From Winogradskya consettensis (lineage in GTDB: Bacteria; Actinomycetota; Actinomycetes; Mycobacteriales; Micromonosporaceae): DNA of 64,000 nt. Each line of letters starts with the position of its first letter. Position 1 is the first letter of the stretch. Positions 1-8,929 of the stretch are shown in pieces. The notes beneath the pieces were generated by a model. It worked only from the letters and a program-made list of their open reading frames with translations. It was not told the origin of the DNA and made no database searches. The position numbers and the translations under genes are program-made. The stretch is from NCBI RefSeq assembly GCF_018332715.1, contig NZ_BOQP01000008.1:1-64000 (forward strand), read 5' to 3'.

Positions 1-17
1 AGTTAGGACTTACTCGT

Positions 18-614
18 CTAGCGCATCATCTTCTGGATCTTCTCGGCGCGACGTCTGCGGGCCTCGGTGTACGGCAGGGCCGTGCCCGCGCCGACCCGCG
101 CGGAACGCCGGCCCCTGGTGAGGGATCCGCTGAGGGACCCGCTCAACCGTCCGGCGAGGGCCCGCAGCCGCGCGTTGCCCGGTGCCACGGTCAGCGTGAA
201 GCGGCCCTCCTGCGGGACGGCGGCGTCTCCGCCCCAGGCCAGCAGCCCGTCACACTCGGCGATGATGTCGCGGATGACCGTGACCTGGTAGGGGAGCAGG
301 CCGCCCGTGACGCCCGGGGCGTACCAGCCCGGCCGGAGGTCCAGGGCGTCGGTGCTGCCCACGAGGTCGCCCGCGTGCAGGGTGTCGATCTCGTAGTGGA
401 AGCGGCGGGCGGCGTACAGGAAGACGGTTGCGGCCGGGCCCGGCAGGAGCTGGACCGTCGCGTCCGTGCCCTCCACCGGGAAGGACCGCAACGAAGCGGG
501 AGCGGCAGTGGCCGGCAGGGAGAACGGCAGGGAGAACGGCAGGGCCGTGGCGACGCCGGCTCCGGCGCCGAGGACGAGCAGGGTGCGGCGGCGCATCGGG
601 AGTCCTTTCATCAT
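18..614 (-). CDS. Tat-exported small protein of unknown function
   Basis: The 198-residue product has a twin-arginine-like signal near its N-terminus (MRRRTLLVLGAGAG, then a hydrophobic, Pro-rich stretch ending in ATAAPA), so it is probably exported. The mature part, about 160 residues, contains a short Ser-Gly repeat (RLSGSLSGSL) and a basic C-terminus; I recognise no domain. The first ATG (614) overlaps the TGA of the upstream DUF1906 gene as ATGA, which suggests translational coupling. A second ATG at 596 directly precedes RRRT and could be the real start. Pairing with a cell-wall-active protein suggests an envelope role, but that is inference from context only. Confidence 0.65.
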   Translation of the reverse strand: MMKGLPMRRRTLLVLGAGAGVATALPFSLPFSLPATAAPASLRSFPVEGTDATVQLLPGPAATVFLYAARRFHYEIDTLHAGDLVGSTDALDLRPGWYAPGVTGGLLPYQVTVIRDIIAECDGLLAWGGDAAVPQEGRFTLTVAPGNARLRALAGRLSGSLSGSLTRGRRSARVGAGTALPYTEARRRRAEKIQKMMR

Positions 615-2833
615 TCGGCTCCGGCGAGGGCGGTGAGCCGGTCGGCGAAGGCCTGGCAGAACGTGGTCAGCGCGGCGCTCGCGGGCACCGGTGTGGTGGC
701 CTGGCCGCGCAGGAGCAGTGCCCGTGCCGTCACCACCGCGGTGTCCGTCGTGCTGGTCAGCACGGCGGCGGCTGCGGCGGCCGCACCGGTGGCTCCGCCG
801 AAGCGGCCGTTGAGGAAGGTGGTGAAGCGGGTCGCGCGCGGTGCGGACCGCAGGTGGGCGGCGAGACGGGTGCCGCCCTTCAGGGCCGTGGCCAGGTGGT
901 ACGCGTCCACGTCCGCCACCAGGGCGGGCAGGTCGAACGAGCCGGCGACGCCGGGCTGGGCAAAGGTGTAGGCCCCCGTGAGCTGCCATTCGGCGTACAG
1001 GGCGGTCCAGTCGAGGCCCCAGCCGCCGAAGTCCGCGCGTACCCCCGTCTGCAGTGATCCCAGAGTCGCATCGCCGAGGCGGCTGGTGTCGATGTCGACA
1101 GCGGCCACCGGGTCGCGGTAGCGGCGGATGCGGGTGACCCCGGCCGCGCCGACCGCTGCCGGGAAACCCTTGTCGGTGGCGCCGTTGAGCAGCGACGACT
1201 GGGTGGAGTCGTGCCGGCCCGCGCGCAGATACTGCAGGACCAGCGTGTCCGGGTCGCCCTGGCCGTACGTCGTGGCGAGGGCGGTGAGGCGGTCGATCCA
1301 GGTCAGGAACTCGGCGTGGGTCGCGGCGGGCGCGCCCGTCGCGCTTTCCCCCTCTTCGGTGTACGCGCGGAGCACGCACCGGTCGACCTCGAGCGCACCG
1401 GTGCCCGTGCCGATGTCCACGGTGGAGATCTGGTCGATCGCCCAGTTGTCCGGCAGGGGGTAGCCCATGTTGCCGGTCCAGCCGGAGGTGATGCCGCTGA
1501 CGAAGCTGCGCAGCGTCCACGCCTCCCGGGCGAGCCGGCTGCACACGTTGCGCGCACCGTAGACGCCGTGGGCGTAACGGCTGCCGCGGGCGCGCAGGCC
1601 GGCTGCCACGCCGAGGAAGTACGGCAGGATGCCCGCGTCGATGTTGGCGTCGGTGGCGTCGAAGTCGACCGCGAAGTAGATGGTCGCGTTCGCGTCGATG
1701 CCGTGACCCACCGCGGAGTCGTGGGCGGCGAGGGCGTCGGTGCGGCCCTGGGCGAAGCTGAAATAGCCGGCCGAGTCGGCGTACGTCTGGTAGATCGGGA
1801 ACAGGCGCAGGCCGGCCGCGTACATCGTGGCCAGCTCGCCGGGTTTGATCTTCTTGTCGAGCGAGGTGCCCTCGACGTTGGTCAGGTAGCGGCCGATCAG
1901 GGTGTAGCCGCCGTCGGTCAGCGTCTTCGCGCGCGCCGTGGTGACCTGGTCGATGGTGTCGGCCGCGCCCGCGGGCCGGGCCTGGTCACCCGTGCTGATC
2001 AGCAGCGACGCCCAGGTCGTGAAGTCGCCGGCGCCGGTCTCGGCGACCTGGGCGAAGTGCTGGAACGCGCGGACCTGGGTGGCCAGCGCCGCCGTGAACG
2101 TGTCCGTGAAGACCTGCGCCGACGGGTAGAGCGACAGCGCCCCCGTGAACAGTCGCACCCAGGGGCCCGTCGAGCCGGTCTGGACGATGCCACTGGTCCG
2201 CACGCCGGACTGGGTGAGCGGGCCGAAGTTGCCGTTGGCCTGCGAGTCGGTGAGGCCGGCCTCGTACTGCACGCCGAACGTCACGGCCTTGAGGATGTCG
2301 CGGGTGGCGCGGCCGTCGGCGGGCAGCACGAAGTAGGCCGACCGGTTCAGGTAGCGGTCGTTCATCCACTGCTGCAGCGACCGTACGCTCGCCGAGCCCC
2401 CGGCCGCGAGGGTGTAGCCGTCCATGGACAGCAGCGCCTTGAAGACCTTCGGGGCGACCGTGCCGTCGACCTTCGCGGCGAGCCCGGCGTCGGTCATCAT
2501 CGCGGCGACCGCCCCGGACGTGCGCGAGCCCCAGAGGCCGTCGACGACACCGGGGTCGTACCCCTTGCAGGTGGCTCCACCCTGGACGATCGCGACGATG
2601 TTGTGGTTGGCCTCGCTCGCGGTGACCGGCCCGTGCGCGGACAGCGCGGCGAGGGTCCCGGTGCCGAAGTTGTCGGCGAGGGAGGTGAGTCCCAGTTCGT
2701 GTTGCAGGCCGCGGGTCAGCGCGTACATCGTCTGCCAGCCGACGATGCCGTCCTCGGTGATGACGTTGTATCCGCTGACCGTGCGGTAGGTGGCGTTGAC
2801 CCACCGCTGAACCGCCAGTACCTCGGCGCTCAA
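611..2833 (-). CDS. DUF1906 (glycoside-hydrolase-like) protein with peptidoglycan-binding-like repeats
   Basis: The product has 740 residues. Residues 1-280 hold two similar segments, each with a Q-x-W-[VM]-N start, a D-G-I/R turn and an NFG-x-L motif, resembling peptidoglycan-binding repeats. Residues of about 290-490 match the DUF1906 / Rv2525c-like TIM-barrel family (GGYTLIGRYL, LFPIYQ, IYFAVDFDA, HGVYGA, WAIDQI, EVDRC). The C-terminal 245 residues are unassigned and end in a helical, Ala-rich domain. Rv2525c-type proteins are linked to cell-wall metabolism, but no catalytic activity is firmly established. No Sec signal is visible, so export by Tat or another route is unproven. The gene is coupled to the downstream Tat-signal gene through an ATGA overlap. 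Confidence 0.8.
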   Translation of the reverse strand: MSAEVLAVQRWVNATYRTVSGYNVITEDGIVGWQTMYALTRGLQHELGLTSLADNFGTGTLAALSAHGPVTASEANHNIVAIVQGGATCKGYDPGVVDGLWGSRTSGAVAAMMTDAGLAAKVDGTVAPKVFKALLSMDGYTLAAGGSASVRSLQQWMNDRYLNRSAYFVLPADGRATRDILKAVTFGVQYEAGLTDSQANGNFGPLTQSGVRTSGIVQTGSTGPWVRLFTGALSLYPSAQVFTDTFTAALATQVRAFQHFAQVAETGAGDFTTWASLLISTGDQARPAGAADTIDQVTTARAKTLTDGGYTLIGRYLTNVEGTSLDKKIKPGELATMYAAGLRLFPIYQTYADSAGYFSFAQGRTDALAAHDSAVGHGIDANATIYFAVDFDATDANIDAGILPYFLGVAAGLRARGSRYAHGVYGARNVCSRLAREAWTLRSFVSGITSGWTGNMGYPLPDNWAIDQISTVDIGTGTGALEVDRCVLRAYTEEGESATGAPAATHAEFLTWIDRLTALATTYGQGDPDTLVLQYLRAGRHDSTQSSLLNGATDKGFPAAVGAAGVTRIRRYRDPVAAVDIDTSRLGDATLGSLQTGVRADFGGWGLDWTALYAEWQLTGAYTFAQPGVAGSFDLPALVADVDAYHLATALKGGTRLAAHLRSAPRATRFTTFLNGRFGGATGAAAAAAAVLTSTTDTAVVTARALLLRGQATTPVPASAALTTFCQAFADRLTALAGAE

Positions 2834-2882
2834 AGAGATTCCCCTCCGTCGATGACAACCGGGGGGACCCTACCCCGGCGCG

Positions 2883-4505
2883 TCAACCCGGTGGGGGCAC
2901 GCTCATGACCGCGCGCCCGGCGAAGAACAAGTGCGCTGCTCTGCGTACGGTCCGGGGCTGGCTTTCGTCATCGGCGAGCGCGCGGAGGGCTTCGAGGTGG
3001 GCCCGGTCGGCGGCCAGCGTGATCAGAACCGCCCGGGCCTCCGGTGATCCGTCGGTGAGCAGCGTGGCGAGGACCTCCACGAGGACGGGCTCCGGCACGG
3101 GCAGCCCACCCGCGGCGAACCGGCCGACGTCCGTGGAACCGCCGGGCGCCGCCCGCATCTCCTCGATGAACTCCTCCGGTGTCCCGGCCCGCTCGAACTG
3201 CCAGCCGACGACGGCCTGACGCGACGGGGTGCCCATCCCGGTGGTCATGGTATTCCGGTCCAGCCCCGGGGCGGGCCGGTCGGCCGCCAGGTAGGCGACG
3301 AGCCCGGTCCAGGTCGGCACGAGGCCGCGGCGCCCGTTCTGGAAGATCCCGGTCCGCAGCAGCAGCTTCGTCACCGGCTCCCGCCAGCGTTCGGGCCGCG
3401 AGCCGGGCAGCTGCTCGCCGATCCAGTCGAGGGTGCCGGTCACGACGTCCTTGCCGTCCACGGACGTCTTCGCGGCGGCGACGAGCAGGTCGCGGCGGTG
3501 CCGGCTCAGCCATTCGGTGTCCGGCCCGGTGTCGCCCGGACCGGCGAAGAGGGCGTCGAGGGCGGTGCGGCGGGCACCGAGCAGCAGCCCGACGAAGGCC
3601 TCCATGAGTTCGGCGGGGCGTGGTGCCGATCCGTGGATGCCGTTCTCCCAGAGCACGGCGGCGACAGTGACCAGCAGCGGGCTGCGGGCCTTCGCGGAGG
3701 CGGGATCGCTGCCCAGCCACGCCACGAAGGGATCGGGGTCGCTGAGCCATCGACCGGCCAGCGCCTCGACGTCCTCCTCGGTGAACGGCATCAGGTGGTA
3801 CGCGTCGAACGGCGCGAGGGTCTCGAGCTCCTTGTCGCCGAGCGGCCGGGTGGTCACGACGAGCCGCCGGTGCCGCGGCGGTGTCGCGGCCTCCCGGGCG
3901 AGCATGTTGATCACGCCGCTGCGCTGCTGCGGATCGGCGAGGGCGTCGAGCCCGTCGACGAGGATCACCATCCGGCGGTGCGGCAGCGGTTCCTGGTCGA
4001 GCTCCGGCACCCACGGGGCGGCCGCCTCGGCGATCGCGTGCTGCAGCGTCCGGCCCGCCAGCGCTGCGGCCGTCAGCCGGATCACCAGCGGCCCGTCCGG
4101 CGCGCGACCCAGCCGGCCCGCGCTGGTCAGCCACCGCTGCGCCGACGCCGCGGCGGCCTGCCGGACCAGCGCGGTCTTGCCGCTGCCCGGGGGACCGATC
4201 AGCAGGACGTGCGGGCCGTCCTGCAGGACCAGGTCATCGGTCGCCACGGCGTCCGCGGCCGGGTCGGCCCGGGGTTTGGCAGTGCGCGGTACGTAGACCT
4301 TCAGCAGGGGCGGGACGTGCGCGTCGAGCGGGTAGCCGTCCTCCTCACCGGTGTTGAACTGCGCGTTCCAGTAACCGGTGAGCTCGCGCCACCACGCCTG
4401 GCGGCTCTGCCGGTAGAAGGTGAGCAGCGTGACGACGGCGATGACCGCGGTGAGGATGCCCGAGACGTCGTCCGCGACGTTGATCGCGTCGAGGAACGTC
4501 CCCAT
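2883..4505 (-). CDS. Membrane-anchored NACHT-like P-loop NTPase
   Basis: The 540-residue product starts with one predicted membrane helix (about residues 15-33, GILTAVIAVVTLLTF). A P-loop follows at 103-111 (GPPGSGKT), and a Walker B-like segment VILVDGLDALAD with the downstream TTRPLG sensor region typical of NACHT/STAND ATPases. The C-terminal third is helical (LEALRALADD), possibly repeats. The start ATG at 4505 overlaps the stop of the VWA gene (TGATG), which fixes this start over a longer upstream frame. Coupling to VWA, PknG, GlnH and GlnX genes suggests a role in the same membrane signalling assembly. STAND NTPases act as switches that oligomerise on signal; the ligand here is unknown. 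Confidence 0.75.
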   Translation of the reverse strand: MGTFLDAINVADDVSGILTAVIAVVTLLTFYRQSRQAWWRELTGYWNAQFNTGEEDGYPLDAHVPPLLKVYVPRTAKPRADPAADAVATDDLVLQDGPHVLLIGPPGSGKTALVRQAAAASAQRWLTSAGRLGRAPDGPLVIRLTAAALAGRTLQHAIAEAAAPWVPELDQEPLPHRRMVILVDGLDALADPQQRSGVINMLAREAATPPRHRRLVVTTRPLGDKELETLAPFDAYHLMPFTEEDVEALAGRWLSDPDPFVAWLGSDPASAKARSPLLVTVAAVLWENGIHGSAPRPAELMEAFVGLLLGARRTALDALFAGPGDTGPDTEWLSRHRRDLLVAAAKTSVDGKDVVTGTLDWIGEQLPGSRPERWREPVTKLLLRTGIFQNGRRGLVPTWTGLVAYLAADRPAPGLDRNTMTTGMGTPSRQAVVGWQFERAGTPEEFIEEMRAAPGGSTDVGRFAAGGLPVPEPVLVEVLATLLTDGSPEARAVLITLAADRAHLEALRALADDESQPRTVRRAAHLFFAGRAVMSVPPPG

Positions 4506-5911
4506 CAGCCGGCCCTGTCGTAGCGCACGCCGCACCTGCCGCAGAAGCGCCCGGTCCACGTCGTGTCGTGATGGCGCCACGGCTGGATCTTGTCCGTTCC
4601 GCCCGCCGCCGCGGCGGCGCCGGGCGAGTTCCAGCGCGAGGTCTGGGGCCCGGTCGCGGTCAGCGGGGGCAGCATCCGCGGGTTGACGTCGGCGCAGATC
4701 CGGACCTTGCCCGCCGCCGCGTCGTCGATGTCGACCACGCGGGTCAGCAGGTCCAGCTTGGCGGTGTCGCCCGCGGCGTGCGCGAGGGCGGCCGCCACGC
4801 CGAACTGACGCCCGGCCTCCTCGCGGTCACCGGCCTCCAGAGCTGCCAGGCCCCGCCGGATCGCCTCGGCCAGGTCCTGCTGGCCGGCGTAGTGCGCCAC
4901 GGTCGGGTGCACGGCGGAGAAGAGCGGGAACTCGTCGGTCCACTCCACGGTGATGCCCGCCTCGTCGGGGTCGGTGCCACCCGGGGACGAGAACGCGCTG
5001 AACCACGCGATCCGGCGGCGCTGACCGGCCGCCATCGGGTCCACGTCGAGGGCCACGTGGTAGTCCCGCTGATCACCGGGGCTCCACGCGCCGGTGGGGA
5101 ACTCCGCCGCGGTGTCGCGGCCGGTGAGGTCGGCGATGACGGGGTACACCTGTTTGACGAACCGGATCCGGGCGACCTCCGCGTGACGGATCCGCAGGCG
5201 TACGTCCCCCGCGCGGCTCGCCATGGCATGCGCCAGCACCCGGCTGAAGTCGGCGGTCAGCGTGGAGGTGTCCTCGACCGGCACCACCGGGTTGGCGCCG
5301 AGCGCGTCCGCGATGCGCAACAGCTCGTCGCCGTCCCAATCGTGGCTGCCCTCGGCCGACCCGATGCCCCGGCAGTCGACGGTGAACGCGCCGTCGCAGG
5401 CCTCGAGCGCGGCGCTCAGCTCGCCGGCCGGCTCGCTCTCGTTGCGGCCGTCGGTGAGCAGGACGGCGTGGCCGATGGCGTCCGGCCGCTGGGCGACCAG
5501 CTCGCGGGCCAGGCGCAGCCAGGTCCCGATCGCCGTGCCGCCGTGCGGGGTGGCCCTGCGCACGGCCTTGCGCGCGTCCGCCCGGGTGCCCTCGTCCGCC
5601 ACGGCCGGCTCGCGCCCCAACGGATAGATCATCTCGGCGACGTGGCTGCCGCCGACCACGGCGAACGCGACACCGTCGGGCAGCACGTCGATCGCCGCGA
5701 TCGTGGCGAGCTGGGCGGCGCGCATCTTCGTCTGCGGCGCGCCCATCGAACCCGAGCAGTCCAGCAGGATCACCTCGGCCAGCCCGGTCCCGGTCCCAGG
5801 CACGGCGATGTCGGAGCCGTCGTCCTCGGCACGCACGGTCACGATGATGTCGACGGTGGCGTCACCCGCCGGCAGGTATTCGTTGTGGTGCGCGGTCACG
5901 CTGAACTTCAC
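4505..5911 (-). CDS. VWA-domain protein with C-terminal CxxC
   Basis: The 468-residue product has a von Willebrand type A domain with a complete MIDAS start, D51-C-S-G-S-M-G, and a later TDGRNES segment that provides the metal-site threonine/aspartate. The middle part is beta-rich (RLRIRHAEVARI, DYHVALDVDP). The last 15 residues hold CGRCG, half of a possible zinc ribbon. VWA proteins bind partners through a divalent metal. The GTG start has a GGAGAGG ribosome site eight bases upstream. The gene lies 25 bp after pknG and overlaps the NTPase gene by one base, so the three are very probably co-transcribed. A role as a scaffold between kinase and NTPase is inference. Confidence 0.85.
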   Translation of the reverse strand: MKFSVTAHHNEYLPAGDATVDIIVTVRAEDDGSDIAVPGTGTGLAEVILLDCSGSMGAPQTKMRAAQLATIAAIDVLPDGVAFAVVGGSHVAEMIYPLGREPAVADEGTRADARKAVRRATPHGGTAIGTWLRLARELVAQRPDAIGHAVLLTDGRNESEPAGELSAALEACDGAFTVDCRGIGSAEGSHDWDGDELLRIADALGANPVVPVEDTSTLTADFSRVLAHAMASRAGDVRLRIRHAEVARIRFVKQVYPVIADLTGRDTAAEFPTGAWSPGDQRDYHVALDVDPMAAGQRRRIAWFSAFSSPGGTDPDEAGITVEWTDEFPLFSAVHPTVAHYAGQQDLAEAIRRGLAALEAGDREEAGRQFGVAAALAHAAGDTAKLDLLTRVVDIDDAAAGKVRICADVNPRMLPPLTATGPQTSRWNSPGAAAAAGGTDKIQPWRHHDTTWTGRFCGRCGVRYDRAG

Positions 5912-5936
5912 CTCGGTGGCCTCTCCATCAGGGACT

Positions 5937-8042
5937 TCACCACCACGACACCGGGCGGAGACGGTTGGCGGCGTCGACGAGCCGGACCCGGAGGCGCCGG
6001 TCCGAGGTGCGTGCGGCCAGCCGCCGGCAGCGCTGCTCGAACGCGGTGCCGAGCGCTGCCCCGGTCATCTCCACGCCGAACATGCGGCCCCCGGCGGGCA
6101 ACCGGTCGCCGAAGTGGCCGACGGCGAACCCGATGGTGTCCAGCTCGGCGGCGGTCCGGTCGTCGGAGACGGGCAGCTGCTCGACGACACGTGCCGCCCG
6201 CTCGACGGCCCCGAGCCCGTCGGCACCGGTGGTCAGCAGGCAGCGCGCGTAGCCGTACCCCGCTGCCACCACGCCACGGTCCGCCGCCCAGACCCCGCCG
6301 TAGTGCTCGGTCGCGGCGGCCACGTCGCCGCAGAGCTCGGCCGCCACGGCGTACGCCAGCCGCGCCGACACCTCGCCCGGCAGCCACCCGAACGCCTGGT
6401 CGAACTGGCGCCGGGCGTCCGTGGCGCGACCGGCGACGAGCGCGATCAGCCCCCGGTGCCACCACAACGCCCAGTCCTGGTGATTCTCCGGCCGGTCCGC
6501 CAGCAACTTCTCGGCGCGCGCGATCTCGGTCTCCGCGCGGTGCGCGCGGATCGACGACCTTTCCGTGGACGCGGCCACGGCGACCGCGAGATGGGCTCGT
6601 ACGGTGCGGAAGAAGACGCCGTCGGACGGCCCGGGTGCCTCCCGTAACTGGGCGAGCACTTCCTCGGAGTCCGGCCCGAGCGAGGCGAGGAACGCGGCGG
6701 CGGGGTCGCTCCGGTTGACCAGCGGCATCGGCAGCTGCCGCAGCAGGCCGGCGAGGTCCAGGTCACGCTGGTCGACGTGCAGGGCGAACGCGCACGCGGA
6801 CGGGCTGAAGACGGTGGAGCGGGCGGGTTCCGGCTCCCCGGTGTCCTCGGCCCGTAGCTGCCGCAGCACGCCCTGCAGCTGCTCGCGCATCTCGGCGGCC
6901 GAGGCGAACCGGTGATCGGCGTCGGGCGCCGTGGCCCGGTCGAGGAGGCGCAGGTACACCTCGGAGGGCAGGTTCGCCCCGGTGACCCGGGCGAGAAGGC
7001 GCTCCTCGGAAGGGAACCGCGTCTCCATCCCACCCGTGTCGTCGGTGAGGGTGAGCGCGATCAGCGTGCGTCCGACGGTGTAGAGGTCCGAGCGGACCCC
7101 GGTACCCCGCGGCCCGTCCTGCACCACCTCGGGGGCGACGAAGCCGGGGGTGTACCAGGGCGGGTTCACCCGGTCGTCGATCCGGCGGACCGCGCCGAAG
7201 TCGATGAGCCTGATCGGGTCCGGGTCGTGGTTCTGCACGGCCGGGACCCGCATGACGTTCTCCGGCTTGAGGTCGCAGTAGAGCAGCCCCCGTTCGTGCA
7301 GGAACTCGAACGCGTCGAGGATCTGGTCGCCGAAGCCGAGCGCCTGCACGATGTTGACGGCCTTCGGCACCCGCGGCGTGCCGGGCCTGCCGCGGGCGTC
7401 CTCCAGGGTGCCGCCGGGGATGTACTCCATCACCAGGTACGGCCCGCCGGCGGCGTGCTCACCCGGGACCACGTCGAGGATGGCGACGATCCGCCGGTGG
7501 TTGTGGCTGATCAGCGTCCGGCGCTCCCCGAAGAACGCGTCGGCGGCGGCCTTGTCGTCCGGGTTGCGCAGTCCCTTCAGGACCCGCCACGCATCGTCCA
7601 TGATCCGGTCGCGGGCGAGGAAGACCCACCCGACACCGCCGTAGCCCACGCAGCCCTTGACCAGGTAGCGGCCGTTGACCAGGGAGCCCGGTTCGAGCGG
7701 TGGCCAGAACGAGTACGCGGTGCCGCAGTTCTCGCAGAAGCCCTCCGTCTCGCGGGCGGGCCTGGCACATGTCACGCACACCCGGGCGGACGGCGCGACG
7801 GGCCCGGGCTGCAGCGCGTCGAGGGGATCGCGGACCCGGGTCGCGGGGAGCAGCACGGCCTGCTCCCACGGGTGCTCCCCGGTCCGCTCCCAATGCCGTT
7901 CCCGCTGCTCAGGCTGCTCCTCCCGCTCGATGGGAGGGGCGTCGGGAAGGCATTCGTGGCCCCACTTGCGGCAGAAACCGTCCCGGTCGACCAGGCCGGG
8001 GCACTGCCGGGCCGCGCACCGGGCGCTCACGCCGACGGTCAT
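5937..8042 (-). CDS. pknG: PknG-type soluble serine/threonine protein kinase
   Basis: The 701-residue product has the PknG layout. A rubredoxin-like metal site (C89-VTC...C103-ENC) precedes a kinase domain with glycine loop GCVGYGGVG (130-138), lysine K156, catalytic loop YCDLKPEN (255-262), DFG (281-283) and APE; a C-terminal TPR-like helical part follows (about 400-700). The HRD motif is replaced by LYCD, a non-RD form as known in PknG. A second Cys cluster (CAARQC...C...C, residues 9-31) lies at the extreme N-terminus. There is no membrane helix, so it is cytosolic. Known PknG kinases phosphorylate the FHA protein GarA/OdhI and so control 2-oxoglutarate dehydrogenase and glutamate metabolism; no such substrate gene is in this window. 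The ATG overlaps the previous stop (ATGA). Confidence 0.93.
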   Translation of the reverse strand: MTVGVSARCAARQCPGLVDRDGFCRKWGHECLPDAPPIEREEQPEQRERHWERTGEHPWEQAVLLPATRVRDPLDALQPGPVAPSARVCVTCARPARETEGFCENCGTAYSFWPPLEPGSLVNGRYLVKGCVGYGGVGWVFLARDRIMDDAWRVLKGLRNPDDKAAADAFFGERRTLISHNHRRIVAILDVVPGEHAAGGPYLVMEYIPGGTLEDARGRPGTPRVPKAVNIVQALGFGDQILDAFEFLHERGLLYCDLKPENVMRVPAVQNHDPDPIRLIDFGAVRRIDDRVNPPWYTPGFVAPEVVQDGPRGTGVRSDLYTVGRTLIALTLTDDTGGMETRFPSEERLLARVTGANLPSEVYLRLLDRATAPDADHRFASAAEMREQLQGVLRQLRAEDTGEPEPARSTVFSPSACAFALHVDQRDLDLAGLLRQLPMPLVNRSDPAAAFLASLGPDSEEVLAQLREAPGPSDGVFFRTVRAHLAVAVAASTERSSIRAHRAETEIARAEKLLADRPENHQDWALWWHRGLIALVAGRATDARRQFDQAFGWLPGEVSARLAYAVAAELCGDVAAATEHYGGVWAADRGVVAAGYGYARCLLTTGADGLGAVERAARVVEQLPVSDDRTAAELDTIGFAVGHFGDRLPAGGRMFGVEMTGAALGTAFEQRCRRLAARTSDRRLRVRLVDAANRLRPVSWW

Positions 8043-8929
8043 GGCAGGTCGCCGTTCACGGCCCGCTGATAGGCGAGCACCGCCGCGGCCGCCACCGCCA
8101 GGTCGAACCCGTCGGGGTTCAGGGACCGCCGCGCGGCCTGGTAGAACGGGTCGAGGGTCAGCAGCTCGCCGAGGCCGTCGTTGACGGCCTTCTGCCGGTA
8201 CGCCGCGAGCAGCCCGGTGAGCTCCGAGTAGTAGCCCTGCCGCAGCGCCCGCCGCTGAACGGCCGCCCGCTCGGTGGCCCGGACAACCTCAGCCGGGAGC
8301 CCGTCGCCGTCCTGGTCGCCGGTCAGGAACTCGCGCCAGCGTCCGCTGTCCGCGGCCTTCTCCCACCGGGCGAGCCGGTCGAGCACCGCGAGGGCCTCCG
8401 GGCTGACCGGCGGGCGCCCGTGGCCCAGCCCGGCACGGAGCGCGTCGGCGATCAGCGTCTCCAGCTTCGCGAGCTGCTCCCGCAGCGCCACGACCGGCCC
8501 GTCCAGGGTCTCGCCGAGCCGCACCGCACGGACCGCCAGGCGGATCTCCCGCTCGCGCTCCGCGGCCTCGGCGACGATCCGGGCGACCGGCATCGTCTGC
8601 GAGCGCGGTGGCACGCCCGTCGCCGCCGTGAACACCACCCGGCACGGCGCGGACGCGAGCCGCAGCAGCTCCGCCCGGAGCGGGCCGGGCGCCGCACCGC
8701 CCTGCTGCTCGAGCCGCCGGTCCAGGGCCACGAGCTCGTCGACCCGGTTCTCCAGGGTCTGGGCGAGACACCCGAGCTGGTGCAGCAGGTCGAGCGCGTC
8801 CTGCGCCGCGATCCCGGCCCGGGCCCGGCCCTGCTGCCCGACCTGCCCGGTCACGAACCGGTCCATGTCCAGATAGGTACGCGCCACCGTGCGGCACGCC
8901 TCCCGGGTGTCCTCGTAGGCATCGGTCAT
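8039..8929 (-). CDS. Helical protein of the pknG-glnX locus, unknown function
   Basis: The 296-residue product is almost entirely helical, with coiled-coil-like segments (LLHQLGCLAQTLENRVDELVALD; REREIRLAVRAVRLGETLD) and no signal peptide or membrane helix. I recognise no domain. The start is set at ATG 8929, which overlaps the glnH stop as TGATG; a GTG at 8941 is an alternative. Its stop overlaps the pknG start (ATGA). It therefore sits between the solute-binding lipoprotein and the kinase, where mycobacteria have no gene in the core pknG-glnX-glnH set. It may be a cytoplasmic adaptor between GlnX and PknG, but this rests on position alone. Confidence 0.75.
   Translation of the reverse strand: MTDAYEDTREACRTVARTYLDMDRFVTGQVGQQGRARAGIAAQDALDLLHQLGCLAQTLENRVDELVALDRRLEQQGGAAPGPLRAELLRLASAPCRVVFTAATGVPPRSQTMPVARIVAEAAEREREIRLAVRAVRLGETLDGPVVALREQLAKLETLIADALRAGLGHGRPPVSPEALAVLDRLARWEKAADSGRWREFLTGDQDGDGLPAEVVRATERAAVQRRALRQGYYSELTGLLAAYRQKAVNDGLGELLTLDPFYQAARRSLNPDGFDLAVAAAAVLAYQRAVNGDLP

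Noticed and set aside
1211..2908. Plus-strand gene opposite the DUF1906 gene
   Set aside because: The product is low-complexity Val/Gly/Arg with no motif, a mirror of the minus-strand codons.
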